From Dokdonella sp. (GTDB lineage Bacteria > Pseudomonadota > Gammaproteobacteria > Xanthomonadales > Rhodanobacteraceae), in the NCBI RefSeq assembly GCF_019634815.1, contig NZ_JAHCAP010000019.1, positions 1 to 64,000 on the forward strand: a stretch of DNA of 64,000 nucleotides, read 5' to 3'. The notes under the pieces were generated by a model. It saw only the letters and a list, made by a program, of their open reading frames with translations, was not told the DNA's origin and searched no databases. The translations under genes were made by a program, and so were the position numbers. Positions 54,559 to 63,386 of this stretch are shown piece after piece; positions within the stretch are counted from its first letter, which is position 1, and each line of letters opens with the position of its first letter.

Positions 54559-54953
54559 ACGCGTCGAATCGATGGCCGCCGAGCCCGGCCAAGCCGCAAA
54601 TCAAACGCTGACTGCGGCATGCGGTGCACGACGAGGAACCAGCGGACCAAGGCTGCTGCCCGCCAATTGAAATCCCGCGCCGCGATGCTTCAAGCCATCG
54701 CGGTGCGGTGATCCGCATTCAGCTGTGGCGTACCTGGCATCGCTGCATGAATCGCCGTCTTGCAGGCACCGACCTGCGGGGAGGCTGCCCGGCTGCGCTC
54801 AAGCATGCATTGCCACACGAGCGTCGCTGAAGTTCCCAGCTTGCTCTTGCCTTCCCTAAGCAGGCGAGACAATCGGGGTTTATCCAGAAATCGCGGCCGG
54901 TTGCAAGAGAGCGAGTTCGCACCCGTTCGTACCGACAATAGCAAGAAGGCGGA
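54559..54953. other. 395-nt gap between convergent surface gene and xerC
   Basis: I see no gene, repeat or strong hairpin here. Minus-strand open frames (around 54690-54944) overlap the end of xerC or lack coding character. It might be residual sequence from insertion of the surface gene. Confidence 0.5.
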
Positions 54954-55847
54954 TCACGGCTTGCGCCGCGCGCGCGGATGGGCGGCGTCGTAGACCTTGG
55001 CCAGATGCTGGAAATCCAGGTGCGTGTAGACCTGGGTGGTGGCGATGTCGGCATGACCGAGCAGTTCCTGCACCGCGCGCAGGTCGCCCGAGGATTCGAG
55101 CAGGTGACTGGCGCAGGAATGGCGCAGCAGGTGCGGGTAGACGCGCTTCCAGATGCCCTGTTCCTGGGCGCGGCGCTTGAGCCTTGCGCGCACGCCATTG
55201 GGCGTGAGCGGCTTGCCGCGCGCCCCACGCGCGAGCGGATCGGCATCGCCGCAACGATCTTGCGCACGCAGCGCCGCCAGTGCCTCCAGCGCCTTGCTGC
55301 CGACCGGCACCATGCGTGTCTTGCTGCCCTTGCCGGTCACGCGCAGGGTGCCACCGGCAAGATCGAAATCGGCCCAGCGCACGCCGCACAGTTCCGACAC
55401 GCGCAGGCCGCTGGAATACAGGAGTTCAAGCAGCGCGCGATCGCGCACGGCTTCAGGGTCATCGCCCGGCACCTCGACGAGTTGGCCCATCTCATCGGCA
55501 TCGAGCACTTCGGGCAGCTTCCGGCGCAGCTTGGGCGTGCGCAGTCCGACCGCAGGATTGGCCTGCACTTCACCTTCGCCAGCAAGAAACTTGAAGAAGC
55601 CGCGCCAAGCCGACACCGTGTGGCGCAGGGTGCCGGCAGCGAGCTGCTGGCGATGCAGATCGGCGAGCAGGGCCTGTGCCTGAGCCGGCTGCAATTGCGA
55701 CCAATCGCCGATCTGCAACGCGCTTGCGCGTTCGAGCAGACGCACGAGCGAGCGCGCATAGTTGTCCAGGGTGCCGGGCGCATAGCCCTTTTCGACGCGC
55801 AGCTTGGCGAGGTAGCGATCGATCGCCGACTGCAGCCCCGCGTCCAC
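54954..55847 (-). CDS. xerC: Tyrosine recombinase XerC
   Basis: 297 residues, the normal XerC length, from GTG 55847, which begins one base after the DUF484 stop (TGAcGTG). XerCD resolves chromosome dimers at dif. The N-terminal SAM-like domain (AIDRYLAKLRVEKGYAPGTLDNYARSL, in pieces) and all catalytic residues are present: Arg149 (SGLRVSE), Lys173 (TGKGSKTR), His239 and Arg242 (HLLRHSCASHLL), His265 (LLGHADI) and nucleophile Tyr274 (TQVYTHL). Part of lptM-dapF-DUF484-xerC, as in E. coli. Confidence 0.96.
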   Translation of the reverse strand: MDAGLQSAIDRYLAKLRVEKGYAPGTLDNYARSLVRLLERASALQIGDWSQLQPAQAQALLADLHRQQLAAGTLRHTVSAWRGFFKFLAGEGEVQANPAVGLRTPKLRRKLPEVLDADEMGQLVEVPGDDPEAVRDRALLELLYSSGLRVSELCGVRWADFDLAGGTLRVTGKGSKTRMVPVGSKALEALAALRAQDRCGDADPLARGARGKPLTPNGVRARLKRRAQEQGIWKRVYPHLLRHSCASHLLESSGDLRAVQELLGHADIATTQVYTHLDFQHLAKVYDAAHPRARRKP

Positions 55848-55848
55848 G

Positions 55849-56565
55849 TCAGCTCACCGGAAAGCGCGACACCGCGGTCGAAATCGCTTCGCCGATGAGT
55901 TTGAGAAAGACCGTGCCCATGCCCGGATGGAAGCGGTTGGCATCACCGCTGCCGATCGCGAGCATGCCCGCGCCGATCGGCAACAACACCGCCGACTGCA
56001 CCTGCTGCGCCTGCGCACCGAACAGCGCATCAAGCTTGTCCTGCTGCAAGCGTCCGCACAGTGGCTCGGCACGCTTGAAGAATTCGGTGAAAGCCGGGAA
56101 GGCCTCGGTGCCGGCGGGCTCGGCAATCAACCATTCGGCAGCGGGCAGGTCGGGATCGGCGCGGAACAGCACCAGCCGCACCAGCACGGATGCGCCACCG
56201 CCGGCATCGCCGCGCGTGGCCGGATCGCGGAAATCCTCACCGAGTGCGGCGACGATGGTGTTGGCCGTTTCCGGCAAACTGCGCGCACGCATCAGTGCAA
56301 GCGTGAGCGTATGCACGCGCACCATCAGCGCTTCATTCTCGTGCGCAATGTCGATGAGTTCGTGCAGGCGACGATTGATTTCCCGGTTCTTGTCGCGCAG
56401 CACGTCGAGTTGATAGCTCGCCAGCGAGGCCGCCTTGCCCTGTTCGCGCGGCATGGTGAGGGCCATCGCGATATCGGGAAACTCGACGAGGAATTGCGGG
56501 TGCCGGCGCAGGTAACTGGCCACATCCATCGCATCCAGACCGGCCTTGACGCTCAGTTCACTCAT
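55849..56565 (-). CDS. DUF484 protein
   Basis: 238 residues from ATG 56565 (GGAG 5 nt upstream). GAF-like DUF484 family: DVASYLRRHPQFLVEFPDIAMAL at the N-terminus, a coiled-coil helix (SYQLDVLRDKNREINRRLHEL) and a C-terminal GAF-like half (VLLPIGAGMLAIGSGDANRFHPGMGTVFLKL). E. coli YigA is the homologue, between dapF and xerC; function unknown. Its translation is tightly coupled to xerC. Confidence 0.94.
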   Translation of the reverse strand: MSELSVKAGLDAMDVASYLRRHPQFLVEFPDIAMALTMPREQGKAASLASYQLDVLRDKNREINRRLHELIDIAHENEALMVRVHTLTLALMRARSLPETANTIVAALGEDFRDPATRGDAGGGASVLVRLVLFRADPDLPAAEWLIAEPAGTEAFPAFTEFFKRAEPLCGRLQQDKLDALFGAQAQQVQSAVLLPIGAGMLAIGSGDANRFHPGMGTVFLKLIGEAISTAVSRFPVS

Positions 56566-56623
56566 GGGGTCTCCGTTGCTTGCACATGCAGCGCCATCAT
56601 AGGCCAAGCCGACGCGATCGGCC

Positions 56624-57472
56624 TCACGCCCCTTGCAACAGGCTCGCATCAAGCTGGCCATCGAACACGAACGCCGCCGCGCCGATCATGCGCATGGCCG
56701 CGTCGCCGCCTTGCCATTCAATATCGAGCGCGCCACCGGGCAGGTGCACGCGCACCTGCGCATCGACACGACCACGTCGATGCAGGATCGCCATCGCAGC
56801 GCAAGCACCACTGCCACAGGCCAGCGTTTCACCAACGCCACGCTCCCATACGCGCAAGGCGATCGCATCGCGCGCAAGCACTTGGGCGAAGCCGACATTG
56901 CAGCGCTGCGGAAATACCGGCGCATGTTCGATCAAGGGCCCGATGCGACCAACTTGGGCGCGGGCGATGTCGTCGACCTCGAGCAGGGCGTGCGGATTGC
57001 CCATCGATACCGCGCCAATCTCGAACGACTCGCCGATCAGCTCGAGGTGATAGCGATCGGCCTGCTGTGCCTGCCGCAGCGGAATTTCGGCCGGGAGAAA
57101 ATGCGGCACGCCCATGTCGGCCGCCACGCGGCCGTCGGCAAGCAGCTCGACCGCAACCACGCCGCCCGGACTGTGCAATCGAGTCTGACCGACGCCGATG
57201 AGTCCGGCGCGTGCCAACCAGCGCGCCACGCAGCGCAAGCCGTTGCCGCATTGTCCAGCACGCGAGCCGTCCGCATTCCAGATCGAGTAGCCGAACGCGC
57301 AGCGCGCATCGAGCGCCTTCTCGATCGTCAGCAGTTGATCGAAACCGACGCCGAAATGGCGGTCGGCGAGACGTCGCAGATGCGCCGGATCGAGATTCAG
57401 GGGCTGTTCGCGGCAATCGACGACGATGAAATCGTTGCCGAGGCCATGCATCTTGGTGAAAGCCAGGCCCAT
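56624..57472 (-). CDS. dapF: Diaminopimelate epimerase
   Basis: PLP-independent racemase converting LL- to meso-diaminopimelate for lysine and peptidoglycan. 282 residues from ATG 57472 (MGLAFTKMHGLGNDFIVVD). The two catalytic cysteines are Cys75 (GQCGNG) and Cys219 (LACGSGACA). Further signatures: FGVGFDQLL, SIWNADGS and SMGNPHALL. It starts 8 nt after the lptM stop. Confidence 0.97.
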   Translation of the reverse strand: MGLAFTKMHGLGNDFIVVDCREQPLNLDPAHLRRLADRHFGVGFDQLLTIEKALDARCAFGYSIWNADGSRAGQCGNGLRCVARWLARAGLIGVGQTRLHSPGGVVAVELLADGRVAADMGVPHFLPAEIPLRQAQQADRYHLELIGESFEIGAVSMGNPHALLEVDDIARAQVGRIGPLIEHAPVFPQRCNVGFAQVLARDAIALRVWERGVGETLACGSGACAAMAILHRRGRVDAQVRVHLPGGALDIEWQGGDAAMRMIGAAAFVFDGQLDASLLQGA

Positions 57473-57480
57473 CGCGGGAT

Positions 57481-57645
57481 TCAACGTGCAGGCGTTGGCG
57501 CGGGCGCGGGCGTGGCCGACGAAGCCGGCGTGTTTGGCGCCTTGTCCGCATCCGGCCGCATCAGCGGCCCCTTGTTGCCGCAACCCGCAAGCAGTCCCAG
57601 GGCAAGGCCGCAGGCGAGGAGGCAGGATCGGCGTGACAGGGACAT
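57481..57645 (-). CDS. lptM: LPS-assembly lipoprotein LptM (YifL type)
   Basis: 54 residues from ATG 57645 (alternatives at 57654 and 57660). A lipoprotein signal, CLLACGLALGLLAGC, with lipobox LAGC is followed by the family's hallmark GNKGPL and a Pro/Ala/Thr-rich tail. In E. coli LptM (formerly YifL), upstream of dapF, helps LptD fold and form correct disulfides. Same gene order here supports the call. Confidence 0.9.
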   Translation of the reverse strand: MSLSRRSCLLACGLALGLLAGCGNKGPLMRPDADKAPNTPASSATPAPAPTPAR

Positions 57646-57717
57646 GGGCGGCATCCACATGACGGAAGTCGCGCGAGTATAGCCGCGAGCGCCAGCGCAA
57701 GCCGGTATGCTGCGCGC

Positions 57718-58404
57718 ATGTCGCTGCTGCCACTGATCATCGGACTCTACGTTGCCGCGGCGCTGTTTGCGCTGGCGATGCTGGCCCAGCTCGGCGCCGC
57801 ACGCGTACGCTGGCGCGCACGCCGGCGACTGGGTGCAGGTCACCGCCTGCTGTGGGCACTGGTGTTCCTGCTCACGGCGCTGCTCGCGGCGACACTGGCC
57901 ACCGCGCTGCATGGCTATCGGCGCCTCACCGGCGAAGCGCTGGTGGCGCGCGTCGAGGCACGTGCGCTCGCACCACAACGCTACATCGTCACGCTGGACT
58001 TGCCGGATGGCTCGCAGCAGGCGTTCGAGATCGCCGGCGACGACTGGCAGCTCGATGCGCGCGTGATCAAGTGGCAACCGCGTGCAGTCCTGCTCGGCGC
58101 ACCGCCGCTGTATCGGCTCGAACGGCTCGCGGGGCGCTGGAACTCGGTCGAACAAGCGCGCTCGAATCCGCCCGATGTGCATGCGCTCGATGAACCCGGC
58201 TTGCTCGATCCCTGGCGTCTGCAGCAGCGCCTGCCCGCAAGCCTTGCGCTGATCGACGCGGCCTTCGGCAGCAGCGCCTGGTTGCCGCTGGTGGATGGAG
58301 GTCACTACGTGGTCACGCTCGCCGCAGCCGGCGGTCTGGTCGCGCGCCCTGCCGATCCCGTCACCGCCCAGGCGCTGCGTGACGCCGGCTGGCCGACGCC
58401 TTGA
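57718..58404 (+). CDS. Membrane protein of unknown function
   Basis: 228 residues from ATG 57718. Two N-terminal membrane spans (LLPLIIGLYVAAALFALAML and LLWALVFLLTALLAATLATA) are followed by a soluble domain containing YIVTLDLPDGSQQAFEIAGDDWQLDARVIKW and a C-terminal LPLVDGGHYVVTL. Similar proteins in Xanthomonadales are often labelled multidrug-efflux-like, but nothing in the sequence shows transport. Divergent from lptM; overlaps or nearly overlaps the following DUF454 gene. Confidence 0.75.
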   Translation: MSLLPLIIGLYVAAALFALAMLAQLGAARVRWRARRRLGAGHRLLWALVFLLTALLAATLATALHGYRRLTGEALVARVEARALAPQRYIVTLDLPDGSQQAFEIAGDDWQLDARVIKWQPRAVLLGAPPLYRLERLAGRWNSVEQARSNPPDVHALDEPGLLDPWRLQQRLPASLALIDAAFGSSAWLPLVDGGHYVVTLAAAGGLVARPADPVTAQALRDAGWPTP

Positions 58405-58439
58405 ACCCGGCGCCGCACACACCGCAACCGCGTTCGGTG

Positions 58440-58793
58440 ATGCGCTGGGCCTGGTGGCTGCTGGCGTGGCTGGCGCTGGGCCTGGGCTTGATCGGCATCG
58501 CGCTGCCGGGCCTGCCGACCGTGCCCTTCATTCTGCTCTCGGCCTATGCGGCCGCGCGCGGTTCGCAGCGCCTGCATGCCTGGCTGCTCGGCAATCCACA
58601 TTTCGGTCCGATGATCCGCGACTGGCAGGCACATGGCGCGGTCAGTCGCCGCGCAAAATGGCTGGCGACGGCGATGATGAGCGTGAGCGGAGTCTTCATG
58701 CTCGTGTTCGCACCGCGCGTTTCGGCGCTGATCACGATCGCCTGCATGGCGGCGGTGGCGCTGTGGTTGTGGCGGCGGCCCGAACGCCACTGA
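58440..58793 (+). CDS. DUF454 (YbaN-like) inner-membrane protein
   Basis: 117 residues from ATG 58440, typical of DUF454. TTG 58401, which overlaps the previous stop, is an alternative that would add 13 residues. Signatures: LGLGLIGIALPGLPTVPFILLSAYAAARGSQRLHAWLLGNPHFGPMIRDW in consecutive blocks, then two more membrane spans. Function unknown. Confidence 0.88.
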   Translation: MRWAWWLLAWLALGLGLIGIALPGLPTVPFILLSAYAAARGSQRLHAWLLGNPHFGPMIRDWQAHGAVSRRAKWLATAMMSVSGVFMLVFAPRVSALITIACMAAVALWLWRRPERH

Positions 58794-58800
58794 ACGCAGC

Positions 58801-59355
58801 TCAAGCCAGCTGCTTCTCGTAGCGCCAGGCATCGGCGCCGTCCTCGTAGTAGCGCTCGATGCGAGTGATGCGCTGGTAGCCATGCCGCTCGTACAGCCGC
58901 TGCGCCGGCGCATTGTCGTCACGCACTTCCAGCCGCAGGCGATCGCAGCGCCGGCGCCGCGCGATGCGCTCGACCGCCGCCAGCAGTTCCGTTCCCAGAC
59001 CGCGGCCGCGCCGGGCGGTCGCGACCGCGAGTGAATACAGGCGCGCGACGCGGCTGCCGCTGCGGAAAAACACCACCGCTGCGCCCGCGGCATGGCCACC
59101 CTGCGCCGCCACCAGGATCCACGCCCCGGGATTGTCCAGATGGTGTTTCCATTGGCGCAGGCTGAGGCGGTCGCCGGAAAAGCTCGCGTTTTCCAGTTCG
59201 ACCAGGGCTGCGAGATCCGCCGGCACGGCACGTCGCACGAGCGGCGCGGCGCGCGTGGCGGAGGTTTCGGAAGGCTTGCGCAGTGGTACGGCCACGGCCG
59301 CGCAGGGTAGGCCTTGTGCGCGCCAGCGACAACCGCCTTCGCGGCGTCCATTCAT
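58801..59355 (-). CDS. GNAT-family N-acetyltransferase (RimI-like)
   Basis: About 184 residues from ATG 59355; GTG 59295 (164 residues) is an alternative closer to usual GNAT length. The fold is clear: VRRAVPADLAALVELENASFSGDRLSL at the N-terminus, VARLYSLAVATARRGRGLGTELLAAVERIARR (acetyl-CoA loop R-G-x-G-L-G-T) and LRLEVRDDNAPAQRLYERHGYQRI. RimI-type enzymes acetylate N-terminal amines of ribosomal and other proteins; substrate not predictable. Divergent from the RimK-like ligase. Confidence 0.85.
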   Translation of the reverse strand: MNGRREGGCRWRAQGLPCAAVAVPLRKPSETSATRAAPLVRRAVPADLAALVELENASFSGDRLSLRQWKHHLDNPGAWILVAAQGGHAAGAAVVFFRSGSRVARLYSLAVATARRGRGLGTELLAAVERIARRRRCDRLRLEVRDDNAPAQRLYERHGYQRITRIERYYEDGADAWRYEKQLA

Positions 59356-59551
59356 TGTCGCTTCATCGCCCCGGATGACGCTGCCCGAACGCGCGCGAAC
59401 GTGGCAGACTGCGCGCCTCATCCATGCCGCGCGACCCCGCCAAGTCCAACGATCAACCGCTGCGCCACACGCGCACGCGGCTCCGTGGGCAGCGCCCGGC
59501 CCACACCGCCATCACGACTCCAACCGCCCATCTCAGCAGCGGACGCAGCGC

Positions 59552-61036
59552 ATGAGCCGACTTGTCATCGTCGTCGAAAAATCCTCGGACTGGGGTTCGT
59601 ACTACCCGTCCGACAATGTCGTCACCGCGCAGGACTATCTCAAGCAGGCGCTGGGCGCCGACGACGAACGCACCCAGGTGATCAATCTGTGCCGCAGTTA
59701 CAAGTATCTGGGCACCGGCTACTACGTGTCCTTGCTGGCCGAGGCGCGCGGACACAAGGTGATTCCGTCGGTGCGCGCGATCAACGATCTGCGCCGACGC
59801 TCGCTCTATGGTCTGGACATCGAAGACCTCAATGCCCGGCTGGGCAATTTCCTGCCCGCAGGCGGACGCGACACCACCGACCTCGGCATCCTCGTCTATT
59901 TCGGCGAGACCTCGTATCCGGCGCTCGAAGATCTCGCGCGCCAGGTGTTCGAGTTGTTTCCGTGCCCGATCCTGCGTCTGGAGTTCGAGCGCGAGCGGGT
60001 CTGGCAGATTGCCGCGATCAAGCCGACCGGCCTGCACACGCTCGCCGATGCCCAGGAAGACGCCTTCGCACAGGCGCTCGACAAGTTCTCCAAAAAGCTC
60101 TGGCGCAAGCCGCGCGCGCGGCGCAAGTTCCGTTTCGACCTGGCGATGCTGATCGATCCAGACGAAAGCATGCCGCCCTCGAACAAACGTGCACTCAAGG
60201 CCTTCGTCGAAGCCGGCGCCGAGCTCGGCATTGAAGTCGACTCGCTCACGCGCAACGACTACACCAAGCTCGCCGAGTACGACGGCCTGTTCATCCGCGC
60301 CACCACCGCGCTCGACAATTCGACCTATCGATTCGCCAACAAGGCCGAGAAGGAGGACATGGTCGTCATCGACGACCCCAGTTCCATCCTCAAGTGCACC
60401 AACAAGATCTACCTGCACGACCTGCTCAAGTCACGCAAACTGGCAACTCCGCGCACCGAAATCCTCTACCGTGACGAACCGAAGAAGCTCGCGGAGCTGC
60501 CCGAGCTGCTCGGCTTCCCGATCGTGCTCAAGATTCCGGATGGTTCGTTCTCGCGCGGCATCGTCAAGGTCGAGAATGCCGATCAGCTCAAGAGGGCGGT
60601 CGACGACCTGTTTCAGCACACTGCGCTGGTGCTGGCGCAGGAATTCATGTTCACCCAGTTCGATTGGCGCATTGGCGTACTCAACCGCGAGCCGCTGTAT
60701 GCCTGCAAGTATTTCATGTCCCGCGGGCATTGGCAGATCTACAACCACGGCGCCAAGGGCACCGCCAAGTCGGGTGGTTTCGAAACCCTGCCCACGCGCG
60801 CGGTGCCGGCCGACGTGCTCAAGCTCGCGCTCAAGGCCACCGCACCCATCGGTGACGGCCTCTACGGCGTGGACCTCAAGCAGACTGATGAACGACTGGT
60901 GGTGATCGAGGTCAACGACAATCCCTCGATCGATGCCGGCGTCGAGGACGCCTATCTTGGCGAAGATCTGTATCGCCGCATCATGGACGAATTCCTGCGG
61001 CGCATGCAGCGCAAGCGCATGGGCCTGAGCCACTGA
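59552..61036 (+). CDS. RLAN/RimK-like ATP-grasp ligase
   Basis: 494 residues from ATG 59552. The N-terminal ~190 residues form an RLAN-type domain (LVIVVEKSSDWGSYYPSDNVVTAQDYL, CRSYKYLGTGYYVSLLAEARGHKVIPSV). The C-terminal half is a RimK-like ATP-grasp ligase (IYLHDLLKSRKLATPRTEIL, FPIVLKIPDGSFSRGIVKVEN, LVLAQEFMFTQFDWRIGVLN, GLYGVDLKQT, VVIEVNDNPSIDAGVED). ATP-grasp ligases join a carboxylate to an amine via an acyl-phosphate. The true RimK adds glutamates to ribosomal protein S6; RLAN members may use another protein or peptide. Substrate unknown. Confidence 0.9.
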   Translation: MSRLVIVVEKSSDWGSYYPSDNVVTAQDYLKQALGADDERTQVINLCRSYKYLGTGYYVSLLAEARGHKVIPSVRAINDLRRRSLYGLDIEDLNARLGNFLPAGGRDTTDLGILVYFGETSYPALEDLARQVFELFPCPILRLEFERERVWQIAAIKPTGLHTLADAQEDAFAQALDKFSKKLWRKPRARRKFRFDLAMLIDPDESMPPSNKRALKAFVEAGAELGIEVDSLTRNDYTKLAEYDGLFIRATTALDNSTYRFANKAEKEDMVVIDDPSSILKCTNKIYLHDLLKSRKLATPRTEILYRDEPKKLAELPELLGFPIVLKIPDGSFSRGIVKVENADQLKRAVDDLFQHTALVLAQEFMFTQFDWRIGVLNREPLYACKYFMSRGHWQIYNHGAKGTAKSGGFETLPTRAVPADVLKLALKATAPIGDGLYGVDLKQTDERLVVIEVNDNPSIDAGVEDAYLGEDLYRRIMDEFLRRMQRKRMGLSH

Positions 61037-61058
61037 AGACCTCGCGCATGCGTAGCGA

Positions 61059-61436
61059 TCAGGGCTTTGCCAGGATCGATCTGGCTGCCTCTGGCCGACG
61101 CGCAGTCAGGCATCGCCGGGCCTGCTGGCGCAGCGATCGCCGCTGCAACGCAGCCCGCAAGCGGCGGATCAAGGCACGGCGCGTGACCCATGCCAGATCG
61201 ATCAGCGGCGCCGCAACCAGCCAGAACGGCACACTCGCGCCCCACCGCGCATCACCTCGTGCTGCGGGAACGCACAACAGGATGCACGAACCCAGCAGGA
61301 ACCAGACCACCAGCACGATCGGCTGCACCAGTTTGCGCCGAGCGGGAAGCTCCGCGCGGACGTTTGGCACGCGGCGCTTGCGCGCACTGGGCGGGGTTGC
61401 GATCAAGGCAGCGGGACTGGCGGGGACAAGCAACAT
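61059..61436 (-). CDS. Small two-span membrane protein
   Basis: 125 residues from ATG 61436. A basic N-terminus is followed by two hydrophobic spans (IVLVVWFLLGSCILLCVPAA and VPFWLVAAPLIDLAWV), and then a strongly Arg-rich cytoplasmic tail (TRRALIRRLRAALQRRSL). The hydrophobic pattern with a conserved-looking RG turn supports it being real, and similar short proteins appear in Xanthomonadales, but no family name. Convergent with the ATP-grasp gene and divergent from the KefB/C gene. Confidence 0.6.
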   Translation of the reverse strand: MLLVPASPAALIATPPSARKRRVPNVRAELPARRKLVQPIVLVVWFLLGSCILLCVPAARGDARWGASVPFWLVAAPLIDLAWVTRRALIRRLRAALQRRSLRQQARRCLTARRPEAARSILAKP

Positions 61437-61577
61437 CGGCGTGGCTCCGTTGGGGTGTGCGCGTAGCCTGCGGCGATGGCGTCTCACCGACTGCGATCGC
61501 GCCCATCTGCCCCGTGTCGGCATGCGGGACCGCCCTGCGCGCCATGCCATACTTGCGTGAATCTCGCTGGAGCCTTC

Positions 61578-63386
61578 GTGGAAGACCACGGCTATCTGCA
61601 TTACGCGCTGATCCTGCTGCTGGCCACCGTGATCATGGTGCCGCTGGCCAAGCGCTGGCGGCTCGGCGCGGTGCTTGGCTATCTCGGCGCCGGCCTGTTG
61701 ATCGGTCCGTCAGGCATGCGCCTGGTCGGCGATACCGAACAGATCAAACAGATCTCGGAACTCGGCATCGTGCTGATGTTGTTCGTGATCGGATTGGAAC
61801 TGTCGCCAAAGCGTCTGTGGGTGATGCGACGCAGCGTGTTCGGCGCCGGTTCCCTGCAGATGGCAATCAGCACGGCCGTGATCACGGCGCTCGCGGTTGC
61901 GCTCGGACTGGAATTGAAAGTCGCGCTCGTGCTCGGCCTCGGCCTTGCCCTCAGCTCGACCGCAATCGACCTGCAGCTGCTGTCCGAGCACAAGCAACTG
62001 AGCAGCCCGCATGGCCGACTCGGTTTTGCGATTCTGTTGTTCCAGGATCTGGCAGCCATTCCGATCCTTGCCCTGGTGCCCTTCCTTGGTGGCAGTGAGC
62101 ACAACCTGCATGGCGCCGACGCGGTGCTCGCGGCCGCGCGCGCATTGTTGATGATCGCCGCGATCGTGCTTGCCGGCCGCTATCTGCTGCGCCCGATGTT
62201 CCGTGCCGCGGCGCAACTGACTGCCACACCGGAGATCTTCACCGCCACCGCGCTGCTGGTCGTGCTGGGAACCGGGCTGGTGATGGAACTGGCCGGAATG
62301 TCGATGGCCCTGGGCGCGTTCCTCGCCGGCGTATTGCTCGCCGACTCGGAGTATCGCCACGAGATCGAAGCGCAGATCGATCCGATCCGCGGCCTCCTGC
62401 TCGGCCTGTTCTTCGTGAGCATCGGCATGTCGCTCGACCTGCGCAGCGCGCTGGATCATCCGCAACAGATCGGCCTGCTGCTGGCAGCGCTGATCGCCGC
62501 CAAGGGCGTGGTGCTCTACCTCGTGGCACGTCTCTCGGCACGACTCGAACGGGGTGAGGCGCTCTCTCTCGCGGCCCTGCTCAGTCAAGGCGGCGAGTTC
62601 GCCTTCGTGGTGTTTGCCCTGGCTTCCGCCAACGGCCTGCTCAGTCCGGCGCAGCGCGATCTGGCGGTGATCGTGATCACTCTGTCGATGGCAGCCACAC
62701 CCCTGCTGGTGCGTCTGTGCAGCGAGCTGCCGGCGCCGCGCAGGCAACAGGTCGCCACGCCCAACTATGACAAGATCGACGGAGGCGACCGGCGCGTGAT
62801 CATTGCCGGCATGGGGCGCGTGGGCCAGATCGTCGCCCGCATCCTCAACGCCAACGGCATCGCCTTCACCGCGCTCGAAGCCGATCCCGAGCAAGTCGAT
62901 TTCATGCGCCGTTTCGGCAATACGGTGTACTTCGGCGATGCCTCGCGGCTGGACCTTTTGCGCGCAGCGCAGGCCGAGCGTGCCGAAATCTTCATCATCA
63001 CCGCGGGTGACATCGAGACCAATCTGCGCACTGCGCGCCTGCTCAAGCGCCACTTCCCAAGAATCAAGGTGTTCGCGCGCGCACGCAACCGCCAGCACGT
63101 GTTCAAGCTCATGGATCTGGGCGTGGATGGCATCATCCGCGAAACCTTCTTTTCGAGCCTCGAAATCGCGCGCGGCGTGCTCGAAGCACTCGGCTACGAC
63201 GCAGCGACGGCCAAGGATCGCATCGAGCGTTTCCGCAGCCACGACGAACAGGTGCTTGCCCAGCAGTACCCGGTGCACGATGATGATGCGGCTTTGCTGC
63301 AAACGGCGAAGGATGCGCGCGAGGAATTGATGCAGTTGTTCCAGGCCGATGCCGGCGACAAGGAGGTCGCGGATGAGCGACGCTGA
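61578..63386 (+). CDS. Monovalent cation:proton antiporter KefB/KefC type
   Basis: 602 residues from GTG 61578 (GGAG 5 nt upstream), matching KefB length. About 13 membrane spans (CPA2 antiporter domain: GAVLGYLGAGLLIGPSGM, ISELGIVLMLFVIGLELSPKRLW, FQDLAAIPILALVPF, GGEFAFVVFALA) are followed by a cytoplasmic RCK/TrkA-N NAD-binding domain from residue ~404 (RRVIIAGMGRVGQIVARIL). In E. coli these are glutathione-gated K+ efflux systems that acidify the cytoplasm against electrophiles. KefB versus KefC not resolved; the ancillary KefF/KefG gene is missing from the window. Confidence 0.93.
   Translation: MEDHGYLHYALILLLATVIMVPLAKRWRLGAVLGYLGAGLLIGPSGMRLVGDTEQIKQISELGIVLMLFVIGLELSPKRLWVMRRSVFGAGSLQMAISTAVITALAVALGLELKVALVLGLGLALSSTAIDLQLLSEHKQLSSPHGRLGFAILLFQDLAAIPILALVPFLGGSEHNLHGADAVLAAARALLMIAAIVLAGRYLLRPMFRAAAQLTATPEIFTATALLVVLGTGLVMELAGMSMALGAFLAGVLLADSEYRHEIEAQIDPIRGLLLGLFFVSIGMSLDLRSALDHPQQIGLLLAALIAAKGVVLYLVARLSARLERGEALSLAALLSQGGEFAFVVFALASANGLLSPAQRDLAVIVITLSMAATPLLVRLCSELPAPRRQQVATPNYDKIDGGDRRVIIAGMGRVGQIVARILNANGIAFTALEADPEQVDFMRRFGNTVYFGDASRLDLLRAAQAERAEIFIITAGDIETNLRTARLLKRHFPRIKVFARARNRQHVFKLMDLGVDGIIRETFFSSLEIARGVLEALGYDAATAKDRIERFRSHDEQVLAQQYPVHDDDAALLQTAKDAREELMQLFQADAGDKEVADERR

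Noticed and set aside
54690-54944. 84-codon minus-strand frame downstream of xerC
   Set aside because: No ribosome site, no domain, and biased composition.
61710-63302. 530-codon minus-strand frame opposite the antiporter
   Set aside because: Composition very rich in His/Gln/Glu, typical of an antisense frame of a high-GC membrane-protein gene.
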